NCBI GenBank assembly: GCA_963662895.1
Contig: OY759981.1
Location: forward strand, 2,976,001-3,040,000
Reading direction: 5' to 3'
Length of the DNA stretch: 64,000 nt
Source: GWE2-42-39 sp963662895
GTDB taxonomy: Bacteria > Bacteroidota > Bacteroidia > Bacteroidales > Prolixibacteraceae
This document shows positions 8,672 to 17,841 of this stretch, in pieces. A program made the translations under genes and the position numbers. The notes beneath the pieces are model-generated. The model ran no database searches and was not told the origin of the DNA. It saw only the letters and a program-made list of their open reading frames with translations. How positions within the stretch are numbered: position 1 is the stretch's first letter; each line of letters starts with the position of its first letter.

Positions 8672-8974
8672 GCGCCTTGTCACGAAGCCTCTAAATACAT
8701 GGCTGATGATGGGGCAGGCTAAAAGAAGTTTAAATTTGTTTAATCTGAAGTTAATTCAGGTGTGTGTAAACAATCCTACACGCAATGTTTTACCATTTCG
8801 TAAGCTGTTACGAACTTTCAGACGGTAGTGTTTTATTTGCTTAATATACAGTCTTATGGAAAAATGTCATAGGCAGGACGCAGGATGTGAGAATAATTCA
8901 TTTCTTCGGAAACAATTCAAAAACAAAGACTAAATTTCGTATTTGTTTTTATCTTTAGGCGAAACGAAATAACA
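8672..8974. other. Non-coding gap upstream of glgB
   Basis: About 300 bp without a credible gene. It holds a small perfect dyad, TTCGTAA-GCTG-TTACGAA (8797-8814), that could be an operator, and a near-consensus TATCTTTA box at 8950-8957, 18 bp before the glgB start. No -33 box is convincing. Confidence 0.5.
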
Positions 8975-10987
8975 ATGGAATACCCTTTATTCGTAAGAAA
9001 CGACCCCTGGCTGGAGCCACATGCACCAACGATTCTTTCATGGCTTGAGTTTTCAGAGAAAAAAGAAAAGGAGTTGTGTTCGGGAACCACTTTGTTTAAT
9101 TTTGCACAAGGGCATAAATGGTATGGACTGCACAAAACCGCCGAAGGCTGGGCAATCCGGGACTGGGCACCCAACGCAACAGAGATTTATTTGACCGGTA
9201 GTTTTAATGATTGGCAGGAATCAGAAAAATTTCAGCTTAAAAATACCGGTGCCGGTAACTGGGAGTTGTACCTTTCTCAGGATACTATTAAACATGGCGA
9301 TTTGTATGCTTTTTCAATACATTGGGACGGCGGTTCCGGTAAACGTATTCCGGCCTGGTGCCGCAGGGTGGTACAGGATGAAAGCACCCTGATTTTTAAT
9401 GCTCAGGTATGGGCTCCTGAGCATGCTTACAAATGGAAAAATCCTGAATTTCAGCGAACCAGCGAAGCCCCCCTGATTTATGAATCGCATATAGGAATGG
9501 CAGGCGAGGAAGAGCGAGTTCACACGTTTAACGAATTCAGGCAAAATGTTCTGCCCCGTGTGAAGGAAGCCGGGTATAACACGCTTCAGTTGATGGCTAT
9601 TCCCGAACACCCGTACTACGGAAGTTTTGGCTATCATGTGTCGAGTTTTTTTGCGCCATCGTCGCGTTTCGGTACACCCGAAGAGTTGAAACAATTGATT
9701 GATGAAGCTCATGAGATGGGCATTTCAGTAATTATGGACCTGGTACATTCCCATGCCGTTAAAAACGAAGTAGAAGGCCTGGGAAAATATGACGGTACCC
9801 GTTATCAGTTTTTTCACGAAGGGGCTAAAGGAGAACACCCTGCCTGGGATTCATATTGTTTCAACTATGGAAAACCGGAAGTACTTCATTTTTTACTTTC
9901 CAATATCCGCTATTGGCTCGAAGAATTTAAATTCGATGGTTTTCGTTTTGATGGGGTGACCAGTATGCTGTATTTCGACCACGGTCTGGAGAGAGCTTTT
10001 ATCTGTTATGGCGATTATTTCAATCTGAATGTCGATGTCGAGGCTATTGCCTATTTTCGTATGGCAAACAAGCTGATCCACAAGATCAACACTAATGCCA
10101 TCTCTATTGCAGAAGAAATGAGCGGACTACCGGGCCTGGGCACACCTTCTTCGCAGGGGGGGCTTGGCTTTGATTTCCGAATGGCAATGGGTGTTCCCGA
10201 TTATTGGATCAAACTGATAAAAGATGTGCCTGACGATGAGTGGAACATGGGTCAGCTTTTCCACGAACTGAGTTCAAAACGTATGGACGAAAAAGTGGTA
10301 AGTTATGCCGAATCGCACGATCAGGCACTGGTGGGTGACAAAACAATCATTTTCAGGCTGATCGACAAGCAAATGTATTTCAGTATGCGGAAAGACCAGC
10401 CTAATATGATTGTCGACCGGGGGATCGCCTTGCATAAGATGATACGCCTGGCAACTATTGCTACAGCCGGGGGATCCTACCTGAATTTCATGGGAAACGA
10501 ATTCGGTCATCCTGAGTGGATCGACTTTCCGCGAGAAGGGAACAATTGGTCATTTAGCCATGCCCGCCGTTTGTGGAGCCTGACCGATAACCACGAATTA
10601 CGTTATCACTGGTTAGGTGATTTCGACCGGGAGTTGATCTGTCTGGTCAGGGAAAACAAACTGCTCGACATTCCGGAAGTAAACTGGGGTTATGATCATA
10701 ATCAAAATAAAATACTGGTATTTTTGCGCGGATTGTATATGTTTGTATTCAATTTTCATCCAAGCCAATCGTATCCTGATTATGGTTTTGAGATGGAGCC
10801 GTCGAAATTTAGGATTGTTCTGGATACTGATGAAAGCCGTTTTGGAGGACAGAACAGGATAAACAAAAATATATGGTATTATACCCAACCTGGGGCAGGC
10901 TTAACCGGCAAACATTACCTCCGCCTGTATTTACCTTCGCGAACAGCAATGGTATTAAAAAAGGAATTGATAAGAAAGGTGCGTTAA
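8975..10987 (+). CDS. glgB: 1,4-alpha-glucan branching enzyme (GH13, eukaryote-type)
   Basis: The enzyme cuts alpha-1,4 glucan chains and reattaches them as alpha-1,6 branches during glycogen synthesis. At 670 residues it has the shorter layout of the eukaryote-like GH13_8 branch: an N-terminal CBM48-type domain (about 30-150, with IRDWAPNATEIYLTGSFNDW), the catalytic barrel (about 165-560) and a C-terminal beta domain. The catalytic triad is visible: nucleophile Asp in FRFDGVTSM (about 325), acid/base Glu in IAEEMSG (about 379) and Asp in ESHDQAL (about 448). The hallmark YHVSSFFAPSSRFGTPE is present. A histidine-kinase gene follows after 3 bp. Three further glycogen genes lie at 13.1-17.7 kb. 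Confidence 0.95.
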   Translation: MEYPLFVRNDPWLEPHAPTILSWLEFSEKKEKELCSGTTLFNFAQGHKWYGLHKTAEGWAIRDWAPNATEIYLTGSFNDWQESEKFQLKNTGAGNWELYLSQDTIKHGDLYAFSIHWDGGSGKRIPAWCRRVVQDESTLIFNAQVWAPEHAYKWKNPEFQRTSEAPLIYESHIGMAGEEERVHTFNEFRQNVLPRVKEAGYNTLQLMAIPEHPYYGSFGYHVSSFFAPSSRFGTPEELKQLIDEAHEMGISVIMDLVHSHAVKNEVEGLGKYDGTRYQFFHEGAKGEHPAWDSYCFNYGKPEVLHFLLSNIRYWLEEFKFDGFRFDGVTSMLYFDHGLERAFICYGDYFNLNVDVEAIAYFRMANKLIHKINTNAISIAEEMSGLPGLGTPSSQGGLGFDFRMAMGVPDYWIKLIKDVPDDEWNMGQLFHELSSKRMDEKVVSYAESHDQALVGDKTIIFRLIDKQMYFSMRKDQPNMIVDRGIALHKMIRLATIATAGGSYLNFMGNEFGHPEWIDFPREGNNWSFSHARRLWSLTDNHELRYHWLGDFDRELICLVRENKLLDIPEVNWGYDHNQNKILVFLRGLYMFVFNFHPSQSYPDYGFEMEPSKFRIVLDTDESRFGGQNRINKNIWYYTQPGAGLTGKHYLRLYLPSRTAMVLKKELIRKVR

Positions 10988-10990
10988 CCA

Positions 10991-11926
10991 ATGCAGAAGA
11001 ACCAAAACATTCAAGACTACCTCATCCGGAAAATTGTTAAAGTTGGGGCAAAAGGCCCGTTGCTCATCACTGTTGTTTCTGCTGTTGTTTCTGTTATCAT
11101 CTATTTGTGCCTGACCGCCGCTTTTGGTATGTCCCTATGTATTCTGGGCTTTATTGCTGCAATCCTTACCCCGGCAGTACTCGCATATCCATCAATGTAT
11201 TTTATTTTTAAGGTAACAACCCGGATACAGGAAAGAAGCAAAGAGGCAGAAATGAATAATAGCCTTAAAAACACTTTACTTTCTGTTGTTGCCCATGATG
11301 TAAAAGGCCCGTTAATAAATATAGATTCACTTCTTGATCTTTATTTTCAGAAAGAAATTAGCAAGGACGAATTGTCCAGAATGATGAAAGAATTACAACA
11401 GCAGGTGAAAACCAACCTCGATTTTGTAATGAATATTTTGCAATGGACAAAAACACAGTTCGATGGTTTTCAGATAATAAAAGCACCTGTCGATTTAAAA
11501 TCGTTAACCAGGAGAATTATTGATGCATATCAGTTTCAGATTCAGCAGAAAAAAATTACGGTTGAGACAGATATTAACCTGACAGCAAAAGTCGACCGTG
11601 ACCTGATACGGTTGGTGCTTCGTAATCTTATTTCGAATGCCATAAAGTACTCGGACCTGGGTGGAAAAATAGAAATAGAGATGCGAATTGAAAACGGGGC
11701 CTTGGTCACAAAGATTTCTGATAACGGATTGGGCATGAATAAAGCAAAAATTGAGAGTCTGTTCGATAAAAATAACTTGCATTCGAGCAAAGGTACCTAC
11801 CTGGAAACCGGTACCGGGCTCGGATTGAAACTTTGCAAAACGTTCATTGATGCACTTGGAGGAAGCATTGGTGCAGAAAGTGAACCAGGAAAAGGATCGG
11901 TTTTTTATTTTACTATCCCACAATAA
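10991..11926 (+). CDS. Sensor histidine kinase (orphan, HisKA type)
   Basis: This membrane sensor kinase has 311 residues. Two adjacent hydrophobic segments (about 19-40 and 45-72) leave essentially no periplasmic loop, so any signal is probably read in the membrane or cytoplasm. The dimerisation box LLSVVAHDVKGPL carries the phospho-acceptor His (about 102). The ATP-binding lobe follows with N-box NLISNAIKYSD, G1 DNGLGMN and G2 GTGLGLKL. It is 3 bp downstream of glgB and so is co-transcribed with a glycogen enzyme, but no response regulator is nearby. The LytTR regulator at 53 kb pairs with its own kinase. Kinase function is clear; the signal and partner are unknown. Confidence 0.9.
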   Translation: MQKNQNIQDYLIRKIVKVGAKGPLLITVVSAVVSVIIYLCLTAAFGMSLCILGFIAAILTPAVLAYPSMYFIFKVTTRIQERSKEAEMNNSLKNTLLSVVAHDVKGPLINIDSLLDLYFQKEISKDELSRMMKELQQQVKTNLDFVMNILQWTKTQFDGFQIIKAPVDLKSLTRRIIDAYQFQIQQKKITVETDINLTAKVDRDLIRLVLRNLISNAIKYSDLGGKIEIEMRIENGALVTKISDNGLGMNKAKIESLFDKNNLHSSKGTYLETGTGLGLKLCKTFIDALGGSIGAESEPGKGSVFYFTIPQ

Positions 11927-11995
11927 AAAACTACAGAAGATCAATTATATGAGATGCAAAATATCATTTGATAATCTGAAAAACCAGACATTAAT

Positions 11996-13000
11996 ATGAA
12001 TTTTTTTACTGAAGTTGATATTCCCCCCTGCCCCTGGAAAATTGATTATCAAACGGGTGTCATGATGATTGGTTCCTGTTTCACGGAAAACATCGGGCAA
12101 AAACTGGCTGAACTAAAATTCAATATCGATATCAATCCGTTCGGGATTTTGTATAATCCTGTCTCCGTAGCTACCAGCCTGAGGTTGTTAATGCAGCAAA
12201 AAAAATTCACCGGGGACGATTTATTTTTCGACCAGGGAGTATGGAATAGTTTTTATCACCACAGCCATTTCTCGGGCATCGACAAGGATCAGGTATTGCA
12301 GAATATTAACAGTAGGATAGAAACTTCCGGTACATTTCTGAAAAATGCCCGGTTCCTGATCATCACCTTGGGCACGGCATGGGTTTACGAATGGAAACAG
12401 AAAGCTCAGGTAGTTTCCAACTGCCACAAAATTCCGGCCAGCGAATTTCGTCGTTTCAGGTTGACCTGCGATGAAATTACAAATGATTATTCCGGGTTAC
12501 TGGCTGAGCTTTGGAAATTTAACTCAAATATAAAGATCGTTTTTACAGTAAGCCCGATTCGCCACTGGAAAGACGGGGCCATCGAAAATCAACTTAGTAA
12601 AGCCACTTTACTTCTTGCTGCCGACCGGCTTTTAAAAGACACAGCGAATGACTATTTGTACTATTTCCCTTCTTATGAAATACTGATGGACGAACTGCGA
12701 GATTATCGCTACTATGCAAGAGACATGCTGCATTTGAGCGATGTTGCGGTTGAATATATTTACTCCAAATTCAGTAAGATAATGATTTCCGAAGACACAA
12801 AAAAAATATCGGAAGATGTTTTAAAAATACAAAAAGCAGTCAAACACCATCCACTAAATTCTGCCTCAGAAGAATACAAAAAATTTCTGTTATATAACCT
12901 TCGCCAGATCGATCAAATAACAAAAAAATTTTCGTTTCTTAATTTAGAAATTGAAAAAGCACACTTTCAGGAAGAATTGTCCCGGGTTACGCCGGAATAG
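11996..13000 (+). CDS. GSCFA-domain protein
   Basis: This 334-residue protein has the family's name-giving motif near its N-terminus as GSCFTENIG (about residues 22-30), followed by NPFGILYNPVS, LGTAWVYE and, near residue 245, DMLHLSDVA. The GSCFA family is related in fold to SGNH/GDSL hydrolases: the block-I Gly-Ser and a late Asp/His pair (here D-M-L-H) fit an esterase-type active site. The true substrate is not known. It lies 69 bp after the kinase gene and before the debranching-enzyme promoter, so it may belong to the glgB transcript. The C-terminal part (about 255-334) is rich in charged residues and probably helical. Confidence 0.85.
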   Translation: MNFFTEVDIPPCPWKIDYQTGVMMIGSCFTENIGQKLAELKFNIDINPFGILYNPVSVATSLRLLMQQKKFTGDDLFFDQGVWNSFYHHSHFSGIDKDQVLQNINSRIETSGTFLKNARFLIITLGTAWVYEWKQKAQVVSNCHKIPASEFRRFRLTCDEITNDYSGLLAELWKFNSNIKIVFTVSPIRHWKDGAIENQLSKATLLLAADRLLKDTANDYLYYFPSYEILMDELRDYRYYARDMLHLSDVAVEYIYSKFSKIMISEDTKKISEDVLKIQKAVKHHPLNSASEEYKKFLLYNLRQIDQITKKFSFLNLEIEKAHFQEELSRVTPE

Positions 13001-13022
13001 TGTTCAGGGAACCAGATTATTA

Positions 13023-13030
13023 TATATCTT
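13023..13030 (+). promoter_or_regulatory. -7 box upstream of the debranching-enzyme operon
   Basis: TATCTTTG matches TAnnTTTG exactly. The expected transcription start is near 13037, giving a leader of about 55 nt. No clear TTTG box is seen near 13000, so only the -7 element is called. Confidence 0.45.
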
Positions 13031-13090
13031 TGAGGTACCTTTCTATTCGGAACTAAACGACCTGTTAGTTTGTTGATCTTAGGGTAAAAA

Positions 13091-15049
13091 ATGTCTGGAA
13101 TCATGAGTTACTTAAAATTCGACAAGAATCAATTGGTAAATCTGGAATATTCGTTATACCGCGAAATTCTCAGGACCAACCGTGCAGGATCGTATTTGTG
13201 TACCACCTTGTCGGGTTGCAATACCCGTAAATACCATGGTTTGCTGATTTGTCCGCTTGAAGAACTGGACGGGGGTAAACATGTGTTACTTTCTTCGCTC
13301 GACGAGACGGTAATTCAACACGAGGCCGAATTTAATCTTGGTATCCATAAATATTCGGGCGATTATTACGAGCCCAAAGGTCATAAATACATCCGTGATG
13401 TGGAAGTGGAGCACATCCCTAAAACCGTCTACAGGGTTGGCGGGGTTGTGCTGCAACGCGATCGTCTGCTTGTTGAGAACGAACAACAGGTATTGATCCG
13501 GTATACCCTGCTGGAAGCACATTCGCCGACCATCCTGCGTTTTAAACCGTTTTTGGTTTTCCGGAATGTACATTCGCTGAGTAAGGCAAACATGTATGCC
13601 AATACCAGGTACAAGCCCATTACTAATGGCATTAAATTAAGAATGTATGATGGCTATCCATACCTGCATATGCAGTTTTCCAAAGAAGCCGAGTTTATAC
13701 CAGTCCCTCACTGGTATTATAATATTGAATATTTGAAAGAACAAAACCGGGGCTATGAATACCAGGAAGATTTGTTTGTGCCGGGGTATTTTGAGCTACC
13801 TATTAAAAAAGGGGAAAGTATTGTTTTCTCTGCAGGTACTGTCGAGGCCAAACCATTGGGATTGAAACAGAAATTTACCCGCGAAGAAAATAAACGAATA
13901 CCAAGGGATAGTTTTCTTGACAATATCGACAATGCAGCCCAGCAATTTATTTTCAGAAAAAATGGCAAGACCGATATAATTGCCGGTTTCCCCTGGTATG
14001 GGCCGCGTACCCGCCAAACCTTTGTGGCTTTACCCGGACTGACATTGGAAAGGGGAGACCCGGGAACCTTTGAGAAAGTTGTTGACACGCAACTGAAACT
14101 TCTCGACGACGGGCTTTTTCCTAAGATATGTGGTCAGTACGACCGGGAATACGATGCCATTGATACCTCGCTCTGGTTTTTCTGGGCCATACAGGAATAT
14201 CATTCATACACGAAAAATTCGAAACAGGTTTGGTCGAAATACGGACCGGCCATGAAACAAATACTGAATGCTTACCGAAAAGGGCAAAAATTTGGTATTA
14301 AGATGATGGATAATGGTCTGATAACCGGAGTGGCTGAAGATATTGCCCTTACCTGGATGGATTCGTATATCGGTAGCAAACCAGTGGTACAACGTCCGGG
14401 AATGGCTGTCGAAGTAAACGCCCTTTGGTACAATGCCCTTTGTTTTGCTCTGGAACTGGCACAGACCAACGGCGATAAATCATTTGTCGACGAGTGGGAG
14501 CACTACCCGTTACTGGTGGCTCAATCATTTATCGAAACATTCTGGGACGACTGTAAAGAATACCTTGCCGATTATGTATTGGATGGCTATAAAGACTGGT
14601 CGGTACGTCCCAACATGATCCTTGCTGTAGCACTCGATTATTCACCGCTCGACCGTGAGAAACAAAAGCTGGTTTTGAGTGTTATAAAAAAACAGTTGCT
14701 TACCCCGCGAGGCTTACGGAGCCTTTCACCACAAGACCCGATGTACAAAGGTCAGTGTGAAGGATCGCCTGATGAAAGGGAACTGGCCGTTCATCAGGGA
14801 ACTGTATGGCCATGGTTTATCCAGTTTTTTGTAAAAGCCTACCTGGATATTCATAAACGTGGTGGTTTACCATTCGTTCAGAAGATCATGGAAGGTTTTG
14901 AAGAAGAGATGTCGGAACATTGCATCGGAACTATTTCAGAAACTTATAACGGCAACCCTCCCCATACGGCCAAAGGAGCAATCAGTCAGGCATGGAGCGT
15001 GGCTGCGGTTATAAAAGCCTGGAAAATGGTATGTGAGTATGGAGAATAA
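13091..15049 (+). CDS. Glycogen debranching enzyme (amylo-alpha-1,6-glucosidase, GH133-like)
   Basis: This enzyme removes alpha-1,6 branch stubs from glycogen. At 652 residues it has the prokaryotic two-part layout: an N-terminal beta domain with the family signature NRAGSYLCTTLSGCNTRKYHGLL (in shortened form, TRKYHGLL, about residues 40-47) and a C-terminal (alpha/alpha)6 barrel (about 270-650) with GFPWYGPRTRQTF and TWMDSYIG, where the Asp is a catalytic candidate, and HQGTVWPWFI. Two Met codons compete: 13091 has an AGGG six bases upstream, while 13103 gives the common family start MSYLKF. It heads a tight three-gene operon (gaps of 20 and 12 bp) with a GT4 glycosyltransferase and a GH57 amylase. 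Confidence 0.92.
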   Translation: MSGIMSYLKFDKNQLVNLEYSLYREILRTNRAGSYLCTTLSGCNTRKYHGLLICPLEELDGGKHVLLSSLDETVIQHEAEFNLGIHKYSGDYYEPKGHKYIRDVEVEHIPKTVYRVGGVVLQRDRLLVENEQQVLIRYTLLEAHSPTILRFKPFLVFRNVHSLSKANMYANTRYKPITNGIKLRMYDGYPYLHMQFSKEAEFIPVPHWYYNIEYLKEQNRGYEYQEDLFVPGYFELPIKKGESIVFSAGTVEAKPLGLKQKFTREENKRIPRDSFLDNIDNAAQQFIFRKNGKTDIIAGFPWYGPRTRQTFVALPGLTLERGDPGTFEKVVDTQLKLLDDGLFPKICGQYDREYDAIDTSLWFFWAIQEYHSYTKNSKQVWSKYGPAMKQILNAYRKGQKFGIKMMDNGLITGVAEDIALTWMDSYIGSKPVVQRPGMAVEVNALWYNALCFALELAQTNGDKSFVDEWEHYPLLVAQSFIETFWDDCKEYLADYVLDGYKDWSVRPNMILAVALDYSPLDREKQKLVLSVIKKQLLTPRGLRSLSPQDPMYKGQCEGSPDERELAVHQGTVWPWFIQFFVKAYLDIHKRGGLPFVQKIMEGFEEEMSEHCIGTISETYNGNPPHTAKGAISQAWSVAAVIKAWKMVCEYGE

Positions 15050-15069
15050 CAAACAAAAGATAATCGTCT

Positions 15070-16362
15070 ATGAGGGTATTGATGTTTGGGTGGGAATTTC
15101 CGCCCCATATATCGGGAGGCTTGGGGACTGCTTGTTACGGATTGACTAAAGGTCTGGCCAACTACAAAGATGTGGACGTTATCTTTGTGGTTCCTAAAGC
15201 GTATGGAGACGAAGACCAGTCGGCCATGAGGCTGGTAGGTGCAAACAATGTTCCGGTAACAAAAAAGAATGTCGGGTTCAGTGACCTTCAGAAAAAAATC
15301 GATTATTACGAAGTTGAATCAGGTATTGTGCCATATACCGATCCTGAAGAGTTTTGGAAAATGAGTTCCAAAAGTATCTCTGAAAAGACCCGTTTTATTG
15401 AAACCAATTCGGAGGGAAAACTTGAATTTACCGGGAAATACGGCAGGGGACTGTTGCACGAAATATATAAGTATTCAATTGTTGCTGAAGTGATTGCCCG
15501 TGATTCCGAATTTGATGTGATCCATGCTCACGACTGGCTGGCCTATCCTGCCGGGATTGCAGCCAAAAAAGTATCGGGGAAACCACTGATTATCCATGTA
15601 CATGCCACCGACTTCGACCGTAGCGGGGGAAGTGTGAATCCACAGGTATATGAAATTGAAAAACAGGGGATGGATGTTGCTGACAAGATTATTACCGTTA
15701 GTAACATGACCCGTAATATTGTTATCGAAAAATATGGTATCGATCCAGCTAAGGTGATAACCGTATACAATGCCGTTGAACCTGTTTCGAAGGAGGAAAA
15801 GGTGAGGTTGAAAAAAGGGGTTAATGATAAAATTGTGACCTTCCTCGGGAGGATCACGATGCAGAAAGGACCGGAATATTATGTAGAAGCAGCAAACCTG
15901 GTACTTCAGAAAATGAATAATGTACGGTTCGTTATGGCAGGTAGTGGCGATATGATGAACGCGATGGTCAGGCGTGCTGCCAGTTTGAAAATTACCGATC
16001 GTTTCCATTTTACCGGTTTTCTGAAAGGCGACGATGTATTTAATATGTTTCGTATGAGCGATGTGTTCGTGATGCCTTCGGTTTCTGAACCCTTCGGCAT
16101 CGTACCTCTGGAAGCGATGCAAACCAATGTGCCGGTAATTATTTCACGTCAGTCGGGCGTTTCTGAGATTCTGAAGTTTGCCATTAAGACCGACTATTGG
16201 GACACTCATGCTATGGCCGATGCTATTTACGGACTGCTGAATTACCCCGCCCTGCACAAGATGTTTGTCAGATACGGGAAAAAGGAAGTGGATAACCTGA
16301 GATGGAAAAATTCAGCAAAAAATGTAAGAGATATTTACTTGGAAGTTTTAAAAACTGCATAA
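15070..16362 (+). CDS. GT4-family glycosyltransferase, probable glycogen synthase
   Basis: This 430-residue GT-B protein has an N-terminal donor/acceptor fold opening with FGWEFPPHISGGLGTA (a glycogen-synthase-like glycine loop), IHAHDWLAYPAG near residue 157, and a C-terminal nucleotide-sugar half with VTFLGRITMQKGPEYY and the GT4 signature EPFGIVPLEAM (about 339-349). It lies between a debranching enzyme and a GH57 amylase, the conserved glycogen block of Bacteroidota. Together with glgB it most likely makes the linear alpha-1,4 glucan from a nucleotide glucose; the donor (ADP- or UDP-glucose) is not readable. No glgC is in the window. Confidence 0.85.
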   Translation: MRVLMFGWEFPPHISGGLGTACYGLTKGLANYKDVDVIFVVPKAYGDEDQSAMRLVGANNVPVTKKNVGFSDLQKKIDYYEVESGIVPYTDPEEFWKMSSKSISEKTRFIETNSEGKLEFTGKYGRGLLHEIYKYSIVAEVIARDSEFDVIHAHDWLAYPAGIAAKKVSGKPLIIHVHATDFDRSGGSVNPQVYEIEKQGMDVADKIITVSNMTRNIVIEKYGIDPAKVITVYNAVEPVSKEEKVRLKKGVNDKIVTFLGRITMQKGPEYYVEAANLVLQKMNNVRFVMAGSGDMMNAMVRRAASLKITDRFHFTGFLKGDDVFNMFRMSDVFVMPSVSEPFGIVPLEAMQTNVPVIISRQSGVSEILKFAIKTDYWDTHAMADAIYGLLNYPALHKMFVRYGKKEVDNLRWKNSAKNVRDIYLEVLKTA

Positions 16363-16374
16363 TCAACCAACGAT

Positions 16375-17706
16375 ATGAGAGCAATTTGTTTTTATTTTCA
16401 GGTTCATCAACCATTCAGGTACCGCCGGTACCGGTTTTTCGACATAGGCAACGACCATTATTATTACGATGATTTTGCCAACGAATCGATCATGCGTAAA
16501 GTGGCCGACCGTTGTTATTTGCCTGCCAATAAATTGATGCTCGAACTCGTAAAAAAATACGAGGGCAAGTTCAAAGTTGCGTATTCCATTTCGGGCCTGG
16601 GACTCGAACAGTTCGGTTTATATGCCCCGGAAGTGCTCGATTCGTTCAGAGCCCTGGCCGAAACCGGTCAGGTCGAGTTTTTGTCGGAGACCTATTCCCA
16701 CTCGTTGGTTGCATTGAAAAATAGAGATTTATTTATTCATCAGATACAGGAACACGATGCACTGATTGAAAAATATTTTGGGCAAAAACCTGCTGTTTTT
16801 AGAAATACGGAGTTGATTTATTCCGATGAAATAGGACAAACTATTGCAGAACTTGGGTTCAAGGCCATGCTGACGGAAGGAGCTAAACATGTGCTGGGAT
16901 GGAAGTCCCCGAATTACTTATACGTGAATGCCATCAATCCGAGGTTGAAAGTGTTGATGCGTAATTATAAATTGAGCGACGATATTGCCTTCCGCTTTTC
17001 TAATCAGGGCTGGAGCGAATACCCGCTTACTGCTGATAAGTTTGTCGGTTGGATGAATGCCAAGCAGGAAGATGAGATATTCAATTTGTTCATGGATTAT
17101 GAAACCTTCGGGGAACATCAGGGCGCTGAAACCGGCATCTTCAAATTTTTCGAAGCCCTTCCCGGCGAGATTATTAAAAGCGGAAAATTACAGTTTGCCA
17201 CTCCTTCTGAAGTAGCGAATACTTTTCAACCTATTTCAGTGGTAAATGTGCCTTACACCATTTCGTGGGCCGATGAGGAACGTGACCTTACTGCATGGCT
17301 GGGGAACCAGCTTCAGAACGAAGCATTCGATAAACTGTATGAACTGAGTGACCGGATGAAAAATGTAGACGACCCGGATTTGATAAAGGATTGGAATTTT
17401 TTACAGGCCAGCGACCATTTCTATTATATGTGTACGAAGTTTTTTTCCGATGACGAAGTGCATAAATATTTCAACCCGTATGAAAATCCGTATGAAGCAT
17501 TTATCAATTACATGAATGTGTTGAACGATTTTTCGCTGAGGCTTGATAAAGTGGCGCCACCCGATGAAGTAGACAAAGAGATTAAGGTGTTGAAAAAAAT
17601 TATTGAAGAGAAAGAGAAAAAACTACACAAATATGAAGCCGAGCTTAAAACTTTACAAAGCAAAAAAAAGGCTAAGACCCGAAAAAAAGCCGCAGGTAAA
17701 AAATAA
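16375..17706 (+). CDS. GH57-family alpha-amylase/glucanotransferase
   Basis: This 443-residue cytoplasmic enzyme acts on alpha-glucans. The GH57 barrel opens with CFYFQVHQPFRYRRY (the HQP motif). The predicted nucleophile Glu is in FRNTELIYSDEIG (about 146) and the acid/base Asp in MDYETFGEHQ (about 241). After the catalytic region a long helical segment (about 395-430) runs into a Lys/Arg/Ala-rich tail (KKKAKTRKKAAGKK), an unusual histone-H1-like end that may bind polyanions or tether the enzyme. It is the last gene of the debranching operon, 12 bp after the GT4 gene, followed by a GC hairpin at 17774-17801. No signal peptide, so it works on internal glycogen rather than external starch. Confidence 0.92.
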   Translation: MRAICFYFQVHQPFRYRRYRFFDIGNDHYYYDDFANESIMRKVADRCYLPANKLMLELVKKYEGKFKVAYSISGLGLEQFGLYAPEVLDSFRALAETGQVEFLSETYSHSLVALKNRDLFIHQIQEHDALIEKYFGQKPAVFRNTELIYSDEIGQTIAELGFKAMLTEGAKHVLGWKSPNYLYVNAINPRLKVLMRNYKLSDDIAFRFSNQGWSEYPLTADKFVGWMNAKQEDEIFNLFMDYETFGEHQGAETGIFKFFEALPGEIIKSGKLQFATPSEVANTFQPISVVNVPYTISWADEERDLTAWLGNQLQNEAFDKLYELSDRMKNVDDPDLIKDWNFLQASDHFYYMCTKFFSDDEVHKYFNPYENPYEAFINYMNVLNDFSLRLDKVAPPDEVDKEIKVLKKIIEEKEKKLHKYEAELKTLQSKKKAKTRKKAAGKK

Positions 17707-17773
17707 TTCCTGCCGGTGAAAAGAATATAATTTCTGATTTATAAGTGCCTGAATACAAATAAAAGAAAAAGAA

Positions 17774-17801
17774 GCCGGGCAAAAAATATCTCTTCCCCGG
17801 C
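17774..17801. terminator. Hairpin between convergent genes
   Basis: GCCGGG (17774-17779) pairs with CCCGGC (17796-17801) across a 16-base loop, in the gap between the GH57 stop and the stop of the lipoprotein gene on the other strand. It may serve both transcripts. Confidence 0.5.
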
Positions 17802-17841
17802 ATGTATTCTTTTAACTTTTCCGTTTTTCGGCAAATAGTTG

